DNA from: JBLWXV01 sp048267245 | GTDB lineage: Bacteria; Bdellovibrionota; Bacteriovoracia; Bacteriovoracales; Bacteriovoracaceae | NCBI GenBank assembly: GCA_048267245.1 | Contig: JBLWXV010000001.1 | Coordinates: 682,001 to 746,000 of the forward strand | Length of the DNA stretch: 64,000 nucleotides | Reading direction: 5' to 3' | Part shown: one piece after another, positions 1 to 7,835 of the stretch | How positions within the stretch are numbered: position 1 is the stretch's first letter | Layout: the number at the start of each line of letters is the position of its first letter | Program-made: the position numbers and the translations under genes | Notes under the pieces: model-generated | Seen by the model: the letters and a program-made list of their open reading frames with translations, nothing else | Told to the model about the DNA's origin: nothing | Database searches by the model: none

Positions 1-1346
1 ATTTGAGTCAACCATGCCTGATCAGCTGGTGAAGATGCAATGACATTGATAACAGCTCCCGACTCAAGAGAACTTGCAAATTCAGTAAAGTTCTCTGTAT
101 TGGGGATTCTCACCAATTGCGGGGGATTATAAAGCAGAGACCTCGCTTCAAGTTGATACATATTAAAGGGAGACTCTGCTCCAATATAGTAGGCGCTCGG
201 AGCGGTATGGGAACGCCATTTGTCGAGGAAAGCGTAGTCATTAGATGCGGGCTTTATGGCGCTAATTAGAGCAAGAATCAAGCTCATTGCAAAGAGTGTG
301 TTCATGAGACTGCGCCAAGTACGCGGGGCTATAAGCTTGAAATTTCTAAGGACCCAAACGTAGAATTGCCCACCAATCAAAATGGCAAAGGGAATCATCG
401 GAATCAGAAATCGCATCTCCTTGTGACCAACCAAGCAGTGAATCACAAAGAAGGGCAGAGTAAGTGCTGTCAGAAGAGATCGAGTTCTCGTGGTCCACTG
501 CCACAGAAACGAGGCCACAATGAAGAGCGAAATCGGTGGATAGAGCGTGGTATGAACTCTCGTTAAGTACCAGTACCAAGGAGAGACACCAAACTGAGAG
601 GCCTTGTCTTTAACAATATTCTCAGTGATATAATTCCAAGGCGCCAGGGTGAAACTCATATAACCATAGCTATCAATGAGCACACCAACTACAGTCGCAA
701 GTGTCACGCCTAGAAGGCAGATCGAGACTTCTCTCCAGCGCTTATATTCAAAACAAAGCAGCCCAACAAGCATGAAGCCAATGTGATAGCGCAGCTGAAT
801 ACTAAGACCAATGAGTAGCCCACTTGCGATGAGGTGTAGATAGTCATCGGCAGTTCTCTTTTTGAGAAAGGGCACTAGGCCCAAAATAAAGAGTGAAGCT
901 CCTAAGCTCTCACCGGAGACGCGTGCGTGGATGAATGGCAGAAACCAGAAAAAGCTACAGGTGAGCCAGAGGCTAAACTTCTCGTGATGGAGCCTGAGCG
1001 ATGCACTCTTAATGAAGTAGAGGAGTGAGGTAAAGGCGATAAGACTCGATAGCGTGCGCCAAATTGTCTCAAGAGTGAAGATGTCGACATTGAGGGCCGC
1101 ACGTGTGAGGGAGATCAGAGCAGGGAGAAGCCATGGCCGCATTTGTGCGCCAAATTCCCAGGGCAAGTAGTGAGTGCCAAGGCCACCCCAGCGGCCCATC
1201 ATAAATTCAAAATTCTGGAAGTGCTCATCCGGGTGGAGAAACCCAGTCGAAAACAATGCTGCGACGAGATGCAAGATGAGTGACAAGGCGATCAGGGTCT
1301 TATAGCGTCCCATCCATGAATAGAAATTAATTGAAGTTTGTCCCAT
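1..1346 (-). CDS. GT22 (Alg9/PIG-B-like) membrane mannosyltransferase, C-terminus cut by window
   Basis: The frame is open on the minus strand from an ATG at 1346 to the window edge, about 448 codons. Translation gives a multi-spanning membrane protein with the GT22 hallmarks. Near residue 42 it has GFLHPDEHFQNFEF, the luminal acidic motif. It then has a segment like the family's D-sYgY...lapWNYITEN block, and later GHKEMRFLIPMIPF, the family's HKE-RF-P motif. GT22 enzymes transfer sugars, usually mannose, from polyprenyl phosphate on the outer face of the membrane. The gene is divergent from a polyprenyl-phosphate-mannose-synthase-like GT2 gene and a GT39-like gene, which could supply and share that donor. 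No strong Shine-Dalgarno is seen at 1346. The next in-frame ATG (1313) is no better. The family call is firm, but the substrate is unknown. Confidence 0.85.
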   Translation of the reverse strand, partial: MGQTSINFYSWMGRYKTLIALSLILHLVAALFSTGFLHPDEHFQNFEFMMGRWGGLGTHYLPWEFGAQMRPWLLPALISLTRAALNVDIFTLETIWRTLSSLIAFTSLLYFIKSASLRLHHEKFSLWLTCSFFWFLPFIHARVSGESLGASLFILGLVPFLKKRTADDYLHLIASGLLIGLSIQLRYHIGFMLVGLLCFEYKRWREVSICLLGVTLATVVGVLIDSYGYMSFTLAPWNYITENIVKDKASQFGVSPWYWYLTRVHTTLYPPISLFIVASFLWQWTTRTRSLLTALTLPFFVIHCLVGHKEMRFLIPMIPFAILIGGQFYVWVLRNFKLIAPRTWRSLMNTLFAMSLILALISAIKPASNDYAFLDKWRSHTAPSAYYIGAESPFNMYQLEARSLLYNPPQLVRIPNTENFTEFASSLESGAVINVIASSPADQAWLTQ

Positions 1347-1435
1347 ATGAAGTAGTAGAATAGAGTAGAATGATACGAAGAGTAAAACTGATTAGTATGA
1401 TCTAGCGAGTCGAATGGACCCTCCTTGGAGAAGTG

Positions 1436-2227
1436 GTGAAGCTAAGTGTTGTTGTTCCCGTATACAACGAAGAAGCGACGGTGGGTTCCCTCCTAGATGC
1501 GGTGGTGCGCTCGATTGAGAATTGCCAGGAATTTATCTCTGATTACGAAGTCATCGTCGTCAACGATGCATCTAATGACTCTACCAATCAGCTCTTAGAA
1601 ACTAAATCTTATCGAAATGAGAAAATTAAAGTCTTCACTCATGAGCGCAATCTCGGCAAGGGAGCAGCGCTTCGCTTGGGCTTTGAAAAAGTACAAGGCG
1701 ATATCGTCCTCATTCAAGATGCCGATCTAGAGTATGACCCCAATGATTTTCCCGCACTCCTAGGCCCTATTGCCACTGAAGTTGCCGATGTGGTGTACGG
1801 CTCGCGCTTTAAAGGCGATATCGTGCGCGCTCTCTATTATTCTCACTACCTGGGAAATGTCTTCCTGACTTTTCTGTCTAACCTGCTGACAAATTTAAAT
1901 CTCAGCGATATTGAGACTGGCTACAAGGCCTTCAGGGCAGAAATTATTAAGAATATGATTCTCAAGTCAAATCGATTTACTATTGAGCCAGAAATGACAG
2001 CGAAGATTGCCAAGCTAAGTGAAATTCGCGTCTATGAAGTACCAATCTCTTACTATGGACGCACTTACCAAGAAGGTAAGAAGATCCATTGGTGGGATGG
2101 GATTGCGGCGCTTTGGTCAATCCTCTTTTTTAATCTCTTTACTAGCTTTGAAGAATCCTTTCTCCCCGGCATTAAAATTTACCAAAAGGGCAGAGAGGAA
2201 TCTAAAAGGAAAATTCGCAATGACTAA
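1436..2227 (+). CDS. GT2 glycosyltransferase, polyprenyl-phosphate mannose/glucose synthase-like (DPM1 type)
   Basis: This cytoplasmic GT-A fold enzyme begins KLSVVVPVYNEE, has the metal-binding DAD at residues 95-97 (IQDADLEYDP), then VVYGSRF, and later the DIETGYKAFR segment typical of dolichyl/polyprenyl-phosphate sugar synthases. It probably makes a lipid-linked hexose for the neighbouring GT39-like and GT22-like membrane transferases. Two GTG codons stand in tandem at 1433 and 1436. The GGAG at 1427-1430 is spaced correctly only from 1436. The C-terminus has one hydrophobic stretch (around IAALWSILFFNLF), which may attach it to the membrane. Its stop overlaps the next start by 8 bases. 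The class is sure, but the sugar is not known. Confidence 0.88.
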   Translation: MKLSVVVPVYNEEATVGSLLDAVVRSIENCQEFISDYEVIVVNDASNDSTNQLLETKSYRNEKIKVFTHERNLGKGAALRLGFEKVQGDIVLIQDADLEYDPNDFPALLGPIATEVADVVYGSRFKGDIVRALYYSHYLGNVFLTFLSNLLTNLNLSDIETGYKAFRAEIIKNMILKSNRFTIEPEMTAKIAKLSEIRVYEVPISYYGRTYQEGKKIHWWDGIAALWSILFFNLFTSFEESFLPGIKIYQKGREESKRKIRND

Positions 2228-3788
2228 TGCTACCAATGCGAAGTTTAAGGCGCTCTTGCTTCTCATGATTCTCGCTCCCTTTGCACTCTACTTTTACGAC
2301 ATCGGAAATCCAGACGCCCTTAGGCAGGGAACCGAGGGATTCTACCTAAGAGTGCTCTCAGAAATGAAAGGGGCGCAAAGTTTTCTCGTTCCTCTTTTTG
2401 ATTCACGCCCACATTTTTCAAAACCGCCGCTTGGCTTTTGGCTCGCTTGGCCCTTTACTTCAAGTGGAGAGGGCGTGCTCTTTGGAGCAAGGCTCTCCAT
2501 TCTTTTGAGTTCTCTGCTGGCGCTCTTTTTCATTGCGAGGTGTGTTTCGAGACACTTGCGCTTTAATGCAGTAGTCGTGAGTATCTTTATGCTCTCAACA
2601 TTTGGCGCGATTAAATACTTTCGCATTTTCATGCTTGAAGCTCCACTCGCTCTCTTGGGCACGCTCGCCGCTCTTTGGCTCTATGATAGTTTCCAGTCTA
2701 AGTCCCTTTGGCGCGCGATCTTTGCTGGTGTTGCCCTTGGGCTAGCGGGATTAACCAAGGGGCCAGTGAGCTTTGTGATGGCAGGTCTCTCGCTAGTGCT
2801 CTACTTTCTTTTTGAAAGAAGACTTCCAGAAAAAAGTGAAGTTAAGAGTTCTCTTTGGGCCCTCGCTTTCGCACTCATCACATTTATTCCATGGTTTGTC
2901 GTCTTGGGACTTCAGTTTGGAGATGAGTTTTGGAATTACTTCCTCGTTCGAGAAAATCTCGGCAAGTTCACGGCTAAGAGCTACTCACCAATGGTGCTCT
3001 TTCAAGGCTTGGCGCTCTTTTTGCTCCCGTGGTCACTTGTCATCCTCGCGGGTCTAAAAGGAATTAACACCAAGTGGAGAGAGAGAACTCTCGTGGAGCG
3101 AAAGTTTCTCGTCTATCTTCTCGCCTTTGGTCTTGGACACTTTGTAATTTGGTTTATTCCAAGTCAGCGCTCTCATCACTATGCTTTTCCAAGCACTTTC
3201 TTCTTTCTCTTCGTCATCATGGCACTTTGCTCTGAGGCGCCAAAACTCAAGCGCGCAATTGCGATTTGTTTTGCCCTCATCTTTGCTCTCATTGCCTATC
3301 TCTCCTATACATTTGGCCATAGCTATATTGTGAGCCTCGCCCTGGCGCTCTTTCTCCTTGGCGTCGCGGCCAGTAGAGGAGTGAAGTTCTTTAGCGCGGC
3401 TTGGTCACTGGCCCTACTAACCTTGTGGTATGTGATTGCCCCTAGTTTTGCGCTCTCCATCTTGCCTCAGAATATCCAGGAAGAAATTGGATCTCAAACT
3501 GTTGCAGTTTCAATTAGAAAACCCTTCTTTGTTGAAGAGGAGTTAAAGCGAGAAATTGATATCGTGCCTTACGACAAGATAAATTCTACCAATGTGACGG
3601 CGACATACTTTCTCACTGACCATATCGGTAAGGACTATCTTTCAAATCTTCAAGGCTACCAAGAGCTACGCGAGTACTCGGTGTGGCGAAGAGGCACTAA
3701 ATTTGGTGAGATTGTGGCGGCAATTAAAGCCAAGAATCTAAGTGAGCTGCAGTCTAAGATGTATCTGCTTAAAAAAGAAGTGCCCTGA
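2220..3788 (+). CDS. GT39/ArnT-like polyprenyl-phosphate-sugar transferase
   Basis: A 522-residue multi-spanning membrane protein of the PMT/ArnT superfamily. The N-terminal loop holds DALRQGTEGFY in place of the usual acidic-ARY motif, followed at residues 67-71 by SKPPL, the conserved K-P-P-L of this family. RIFMLEAPLALLGTLAAL follows, then many hydrophobic helices and a soluble C-terminal tail. Such enzymes take a sugar from polyprenyl phosphate and put it on lipid A or on proteins in the periplasm. The start at 2220 is preceded by AAGGA and overlaps the GT2 stop, so the two genes are translated together. A longer in-frame start inside the GT2 gene is rejected. The TGA stop lies inside the terminator hairpin that follows. 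Confidence 0.82.
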   Translation: MTNATNAKFKALLLLMILAPFALYFYDIGNPDALRQGTEGFYLRVLSEMKGAQSFLVPLFDSRPHFSKPPLGFWLAWPFTSSGEGVLFGARLSILLSSLLALFFIARCVSRHLRFNAVVVSIFMLSTFGAIKYFRIFMLEAPLALLGTLAALWLYDSFQSKSLWRAIFAGVALGLAGLTKGPVSFVMAGLSLVLYFLFERRLPEKSEVKSSLWALAFALITFIPWFVVLGLQFGDEFWNYFLVRENLGKFTAKSYSPMVLFQGLALFLLPWSLVILAGLKGINTKWRERTLVERKFLVYLLAFGLGHFVIWFIPSQRSHHYAFPSTFFFLFVIMALCSEAPKLKRAIAICFALIFALIAYLSYTFGHSYIVSLALALFLLGVAASRGVKFFSAAWSLALLTLWYVIAPSFALSILPQNIQEEIGSQTVAVSIRKPFFVEEELKREIDIVPYDKINSTNVTATYFLTDHIGKDYLSNLQGYQELREYSVWRRGTKFGEIVAAIKAKNLSELQSKMYLLKKEVP

Positions 3789-3801
3789 GATTCAGGGCAC
3801 T
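3779..3801 (-). terminator. Shared intrinsic terminator between convergent genes
   Basis: AGTGCCCTGA and TCAGGGCACT form a perfect 10-bp stem with a 3-base loop. On the minus strand it is followed by TTCTTTTTT, a proper U-tract, so it ends the minus-strand gene at 3813. On the plus strand only ATCGTATTTT follows, so it is weaker for the glycosyltransferase operon, whose stop codon is in the stem. Confidence 0.85.
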
Positions 3802-3812
3802 ATCGTATTTTA

Positions 3813-4442
3813 TTAAAGTTTTTTAGCTGAGACGTTACCAGCGTCATCTTTTTGAACGCTGAAGCGAACGCGGAAAGTGCCGTAGCCTTTATTTGATCTG
3901 TAATCAAAGCTAAGACCTTCGAGAGTGATATTCTTTACAAGAAAGATATCGGCAGCAAGTTTCACTTCAAGACCAGCATCGAAGAGAACTTTGTCAGCTT
4001 CACTCATCAATTGATCTAGACCAAAAGTCACATCGAGATTTTGTGAGTCATCTAGAAGCTCTTGCTCACTAAATACACTGTATACACCGTCTTTATAAGC
4101 TTTGAGAGTCGCTTTATTTGTAATCACAGTGATTTCATTGGCCGGTAGGTTATCAAGTTGCGGAGTTGTATAAGTAAGTGTCTCAAGTGGTGAGATAACT
4201 TCCCAAGCGAAACCTTCGCCAGAGGCTTTACATCTAAGAAACTTGAAAGTTGTCTCAATTGTCACTTGGCCATCAGTTACACTGACGCTGTCAGCGTTAA
4301 GCGTGTAGGCACCCATGCGGCTTCTGGCCACATCAACTTTTGTCTTACACATTGCCTTCTTGCCATCGAGAACTTTTACAGTCTCAAGAGCGTATGAATT
4401 AAACATTGAAAGACCCATAAAGGCCGCGAGGATATACTTCAT
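3813..4442 (-). CDS. Exported protein of unknown function
   Basis: A protein of 209 residues with a clear signal peptide (MKYILAAFMGLSMFNSYA, cut before LE). The mature part is rich in beta-type segments, with Cys residues near the N-terminus (AMCKTK) and in FLRCKASGEGF. No family was recognised. Two ATGs compete: the first (4448) directly touches AGGAG, whereas 4442 has six bases of spacing, so 4442 is chosen. It is transcribed alone, with a terminator shared with the convergent glycosyltransferase operon. It is likely periplasmic. Confidence 0.75.
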   Translation of the reverse strand: MKYILAAFMGLSMFNSYALETVKVLDGKKAMCKTKVDVARSRMGAYTLNADSVSVTDGQVTIETTFKFLRCKASGEGFAWEVISPLETLTYTTPQLDNLPANEITVITNKATLKAYKDGVYSVFSEQELLDDSQNLDVTFGLDQLMSEADKVLFDAGLEVKLAADIFLVKNITLEGLSFDYRSNKGYGTFRVRFSVQKDDAGNVSAKKL

Positions 4443-4558
4443 TCCCATCTCCTAATAAGTTTACTTATAAGAGATTTCATACCTCAATTTAGGACTATAG
4501 CGCTACAAAAAGTACTTTTTACAGGATGGATCTAAGATTAGTTAAGTTATTGAAAACT

Positions 4559-7500
4559 CTAATTGAAAAGGTGCTCAAAGTCTTTCATGGTGAGTTTTCC
4601 AGTGAAGAGATCGTCCTCATCCTCTGGAAGCAGCTCTTGGAAGAGCTCTCGCTTCATTTCCTGAAGTTTCAGAACTTTCTCCTCAACACTCTTTTGAATG
4701 ACTGGTCTATACACCGTGAGAACATTTTTCTGACCAATGCGGTGAGCGCGGTCAATAGCTTGCTGCTCAACGGCCGGGTTCCACCAAGGGTCCATGACAA
4801 AGACATAACTTGCCGCTGTGAGGTTGAGACCCACACCACCGGCCTTGAGTGAAATCAGAAATACCTGGGTGCGACCCTCTTGAAAGTCGTCCACCTGCTT
4901 TTGCCGCTTTTTAATTTGTTGAGAGCCATCGATTCTAGAGAATTTCCAGTGGCGCTCGTGAATTTGACCCTGAATGATGTCGAGATACGTTGTGAACTGA
5001 CTAAAGATAATCGCCTGGTGACCCTCTTCCAAAATCTGCTCGAGTGTCTCCATTAAAAATTCAATTTTTGTCGATCTCACATTTCTAGAGTTGGGTACCT
5101 GGGCGTCGGTTTGCCATAGGCAGCTCTGGCGCAAGGCCAGTAGTCCGCGCAGGATTTCGCCGTATTTCTTATTGCTAGGAGAGCCTTGAATGCGAGTTTT
5201 AATGGAGAGCAATGTCTTTTCGTAGTGCGCTTGCTCTTCTTCACTAAAGCTCAGGGCCACAGTATTTTCAATTTTATCCGGAAGATCAGTGAGAACTTGG
5301 GCCTTAGTTCGCCTAAGGATAAACGGGCTCGCGGTCTTTCTTGCCAGTAGGCGAGACTTGCTATTACTAGTGGTTCTCACAAATTGAAGATCGCCCCAAA
5401 CTCCAGGGATAGAGAGATCGAGAATATTGTAGAACTCGGCAAGATCATTTTCTACCGGCGTACCAGTGAGGCAGATGCGGAAATCGGCCTTGAGCTTTCT
5501 CGCTGCATAGGCACCGATTGAGCGAATATTCTTTAGATGCTGAACTTCGTCAAGAACGAGAATATCAAAGTGAAGATTTTCAAAAACCTCATCGGCTTCC
5601 TTCTTCATCACGCCGTAACTCGTAAGAATAACTTTCTTCGATTTATCCAGAGCGCGGTCGCCTCCGTGATAAATATGAATATCGATATCAGAAAATTTCT
5701 TAAATTCATTTTCCCAGTTTAGAAGAATTGAAACCGGGCAGACGATCAGAATGCGGTCCACTTGATCAATAATACTCTGTATAAAAGTAATCGCCTGAAG
5801 AGTCTTACCAAGACCCATGTCATCGGCCAGACAAGCTCCTAGGCGGTTCTCAAAGAGAAAGGAGAGCCAATTAAAGCCAACTTTCTGATAGGGGCGAAGC
5901 ACGTTTTCCATCTTCGCCGGCAGCGTATAATCTGGAACTTCTTCTAAAGTAGAGAGTCTGCGGCAGAGATCTTCCTCTTGCGCCGTGAGCGCTCCTTCAA
6001 CTCCAATCTTCTTGAGCTCAAAGAGTTCAAAGATTCGGGCGCGGTTAAAGGGAAGCACAAAGCGCTTCATATCCTTTGCTACTTCTCCATCCTCTTCGCT
6101 AGGATCTTTAAGACTGGCTTCGTACTTAGTGTACTTCTGCATAAAGCGAAGAAGGTCTTTTTGCTCTTTAGTGAGCATGATGAGACCTTGATTAGTGAGG
6201 GCGAGACCCTGATCGAGATCAGCGCCTTTAATCACATTCCAATCGTCATTGTGAATTTGTAACTCAAGATCAAACCAATTGGTCGTGGCCTGCTTTCTTT
6301 CAAAGCGAATGCGCGAAGACCAAGGGCCGATTTCTTTGCGGTCATACCAAACCACCACACCAAAGGGAGTCATCTTCGTGTAGAACTCAGATAGTCCATT
6401 AAAGAGTGTGGAAGCCGTGGACATCAAGTGAATCTCGCGATCTTCTTGAAGGTGCACGGAGTATCTAAAGAGCGCGTCGGTAAAGTGCTCTCTAAGAGCG
6501 CAGAAAAAATCGATAAGAAATTTATTATCGTACTCAACAAGCACAGTGTTACTGGAGTCGTAGACTGGCGATATTTTATTTTGAGTAGTGTAGGCAATTA
6601 GGTCAATCCACTGCTGGCGCTTAGCTGAACTAGAGAGGTAGCGCTTGGCCACATCAGTTTGGTCGCGAAAGTCAGTGACCAGGGCATTGATAAAATCGTA
6701 GGCGTCTTTTTTGCGTCTAAAGCTAGTGAGAATTCCACCTTCAAAGGTAAAGCAGGTGAGAAACTCAGGAGGGGGAAGAATCGCTCCCTCATCTGTGTGA
6801 AAGTAAATCTTAAAGTCGATCTGTCCCTTCTTCTTACCTGGGGCTAGATCAACTCTGGTGTGGGGCTGGATTCTCTTGATGGAGGCCAGTGGAGTTTCAT
6901 CCACAACGACTTCAATCTTATCTTCAAGCTTTTCACTAAGAGCGAGCTTGATGACTTCATCGATATCGATGTTGCTCCCTCTGTGTCTGAGCTTTTGAAT
7001 GAATTCCTTCATCTCCGTTGGGACGTGAAGGGCCTCACCTGTGAGCCAGTTAAAGAGGTAGAGATTTTCAAAGAGAGAGATTGGCTTAATGCGAGTTCCC
7101 TCTTCGTTGGCATAAATAAAGCGCAATCTTGGGGCAGTTGCGAGATCGTCTCCACCTTGAGCGAGCTTGTGAATACTAGTGAGTTCCAGAATGAGCTTTC
7201 CTTTAAAGGGCGCAGGTATAGGAAAGTTCACAATGCTCTTATTGTGTAGAAGATATTGAAGACCAGAATAAGTTGAGTTTCCACCAGCGCCTTGAAGAGC
7301 GTGGGGGCCAGGAAGAATAGTTCCGTACTCATCTACGTTCACGCCGAGCGCCTGTCCCATAGCAATGGGAGGGCGCGTGTCTCCTAGTGAAGCACTCTGG
7401 GCAGAGAGATCAGTGTGTTCACCCATGTGATTACTAATTAAGTAGTGAAGAAAGAGTGTGGCCACGTGTGGGCAGTGATGTTTGTCCGTCCAAAGGTGGC

Positions 7501-7756
7501 AATCGCAATTAGAAGAGAGCGGGCCGTCGGGAGTGTCTTCTAGACGCTTCTTATAGACGAGCTTACATTCGTGCGAGCGATTGTCTCTAACGATTCCCGA
7601 ATAGATGAGGAAGCCATCCATATCACCTTTTTTAAAGCTGATAACGGCTCGATTGAGTCTGAGTAACTTTGCAGCGTCACCAAGAGTGGTGACCTTGAAA
7701 AATCTCTCAGCAAGCTCCTTGAGCTTGGGTGGCAATGTGATAGAAGTCTCTAGCAC
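4559..7756 (-). CDS. SWIM zinc finger + SNF2/Swi2 family DNA-dependent ATPase
   Basis: A protein of 1065 residues. An N-terminal SWIM zinc finger is visible as C84-x-C86-x8-C95-x-H97. A long middle region precedes the helicase core (about 610-1060): Walker A MGLGKT with K651, motif II DEVQ at 736-739 (most relatives have DEAQ/DEAH), TGTPVEN for motif III, SLKAGGVGLNLTAA for motif V and QAIDRAHRIGQ for motif VI. Such proteins translocate on duplex DNA and remodel bound proteins; in bacteria they are linked to transcription recycling or DNA repair. The start is GTG at 7756, about 35 bases downstream of an extended -10 element. It is a stand-alone unit between the rpoD terminator and the exported-protein gene. 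Confidence 0.93.
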   Translation of the reverse strand: MLETSITLPPKLKELAERFFKVTTLGDAAKLLRLNRAVISFKKGDMDGFLIYSGIVRDNRSHECKLVYKKRLEDTPDGPLSSNCDCHLWTDKHHCPHVATLFLHYLISNHMGEHTDLSAQSASLGDTRPPIAMGQALGVNVDEYGTILPGPHALQGAGGNSTYSGLQYLLHNKSIVNFPIPAPFKGKLILELTSIHKLAQGGDDLATAPRLRFIYANEEGTRIKPISLFENLYLFNWLTGEALHVPTEMKEFIQKLRHRGSNIDIDEVIKLALSEKLEDKIEVVVDETPLASIKRIQPHTRVDLAPGKKKGQIDFKIYFHTDEGAILPPPEFLTCFTFEGGILTSFRRKKDAYDFINALVTDFRDQTDVAKRYLSSSAKRQQWIDLIAYTTQNKISPVYDSSNTVLVEYDNKFLIDFFCALREHFTDALFRYSVHLQEDREIHLMSTASTLFNGLSEFYTKMTPFGVVVWYDRKEIGPWSSRIRFERKQATTNWFDLELQIHNDDWNVIKGADLDQGLALTNQGLIMLTKEQKDLLRFMQKYTKYEASLKDPSEEDGEVAKDMKRFVLPFNRARIFELFELKKIGVEGALTAQEEDLCRRLSTLEEVPDYTLPAKMENVLRPYQKVGFNWLSFLFENRLGACLADDMGLGKTLQAITFIQSIIDQVDRILIVCPVSILLNWENEFKKFSDIDIHIYHGGDRALDKSKKVILTSYGVMKKEADEVFENLHFDILVLDEVQHLKNIRSIGAYAARKLKADFRICLTGTPVENDLAEFYNILDLSIPGVWGDLQFVRTTSNSKSRLLARKTASPFILRRTKAQVLTDLPDKIENTVALSFSEEEQAHYEKTLLSIKTRIQGSPSNKKYGEILRGLLALRQSCLWQTDAQVPNSRNVRSTKIEFLMETLEQILEEGHQAIIFSQFTTYLDIIQGQIHERHWKFSRIDGSQQIKKRQKQVDDFQEGRTQVFLISLKAGGVGLNLTAASYVFVMDPWWNPAVEQQAIDRAHRIGQKNVLTVYRPVIQKSVEEKVLKLQEMKRELFQELLPEDEDDLFTGKLTMKDFEHLFN

Positions 7757-7791
7757 TACATTTCCGACAAAAAAGGGAAGTTAAAAGCACC

Positions 7792-7800
7792 ATTATACCA
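7792..7800 (-). promoter_or_regulatory. Extended -10 promoter of the SNF2 gene
   Basis: Read on the minus strand, TGGTATAAT is a perfect extended -10 (TGn + TATAAT). No good -35 lies 17 bases upstream, where the rpoD terminator stem sits; extended -10 promoters often do without one. Transcription would start around 7785, giving a leader of roughly 30 bases. Confidence 0.6.
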
Positions 7801-7835
7801 AAAAAAAGGCCCGGTTACACCGGGCCGTTTTTTTT
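7798..7835 (-). terminator. Bidirectional intrinsic terminator after rpoD
   Basis: GGCCCGGT (7808-7815) pairs with ACCGGGCC (7819-7826) around a 3-base loop. A run of A on the left gives a long U-tract on the minus strand, and a T-run on the right overlaps the rpoD stop codon. It ends the trmB-dnaG-rpoD operon. Confidence 0.95.

Noticed and set aside
366..1102. Short open frames on both strands within the first kilobase
   Set aside because: All lie inside the GT22 frame, which is open across the whole region and has the family motifs.
4507..4520. Palindrome AAAAAGTACTTTTT
   Set aside because: AT-rich and short, no loop or T-tract of a terminator; chance or weak site.
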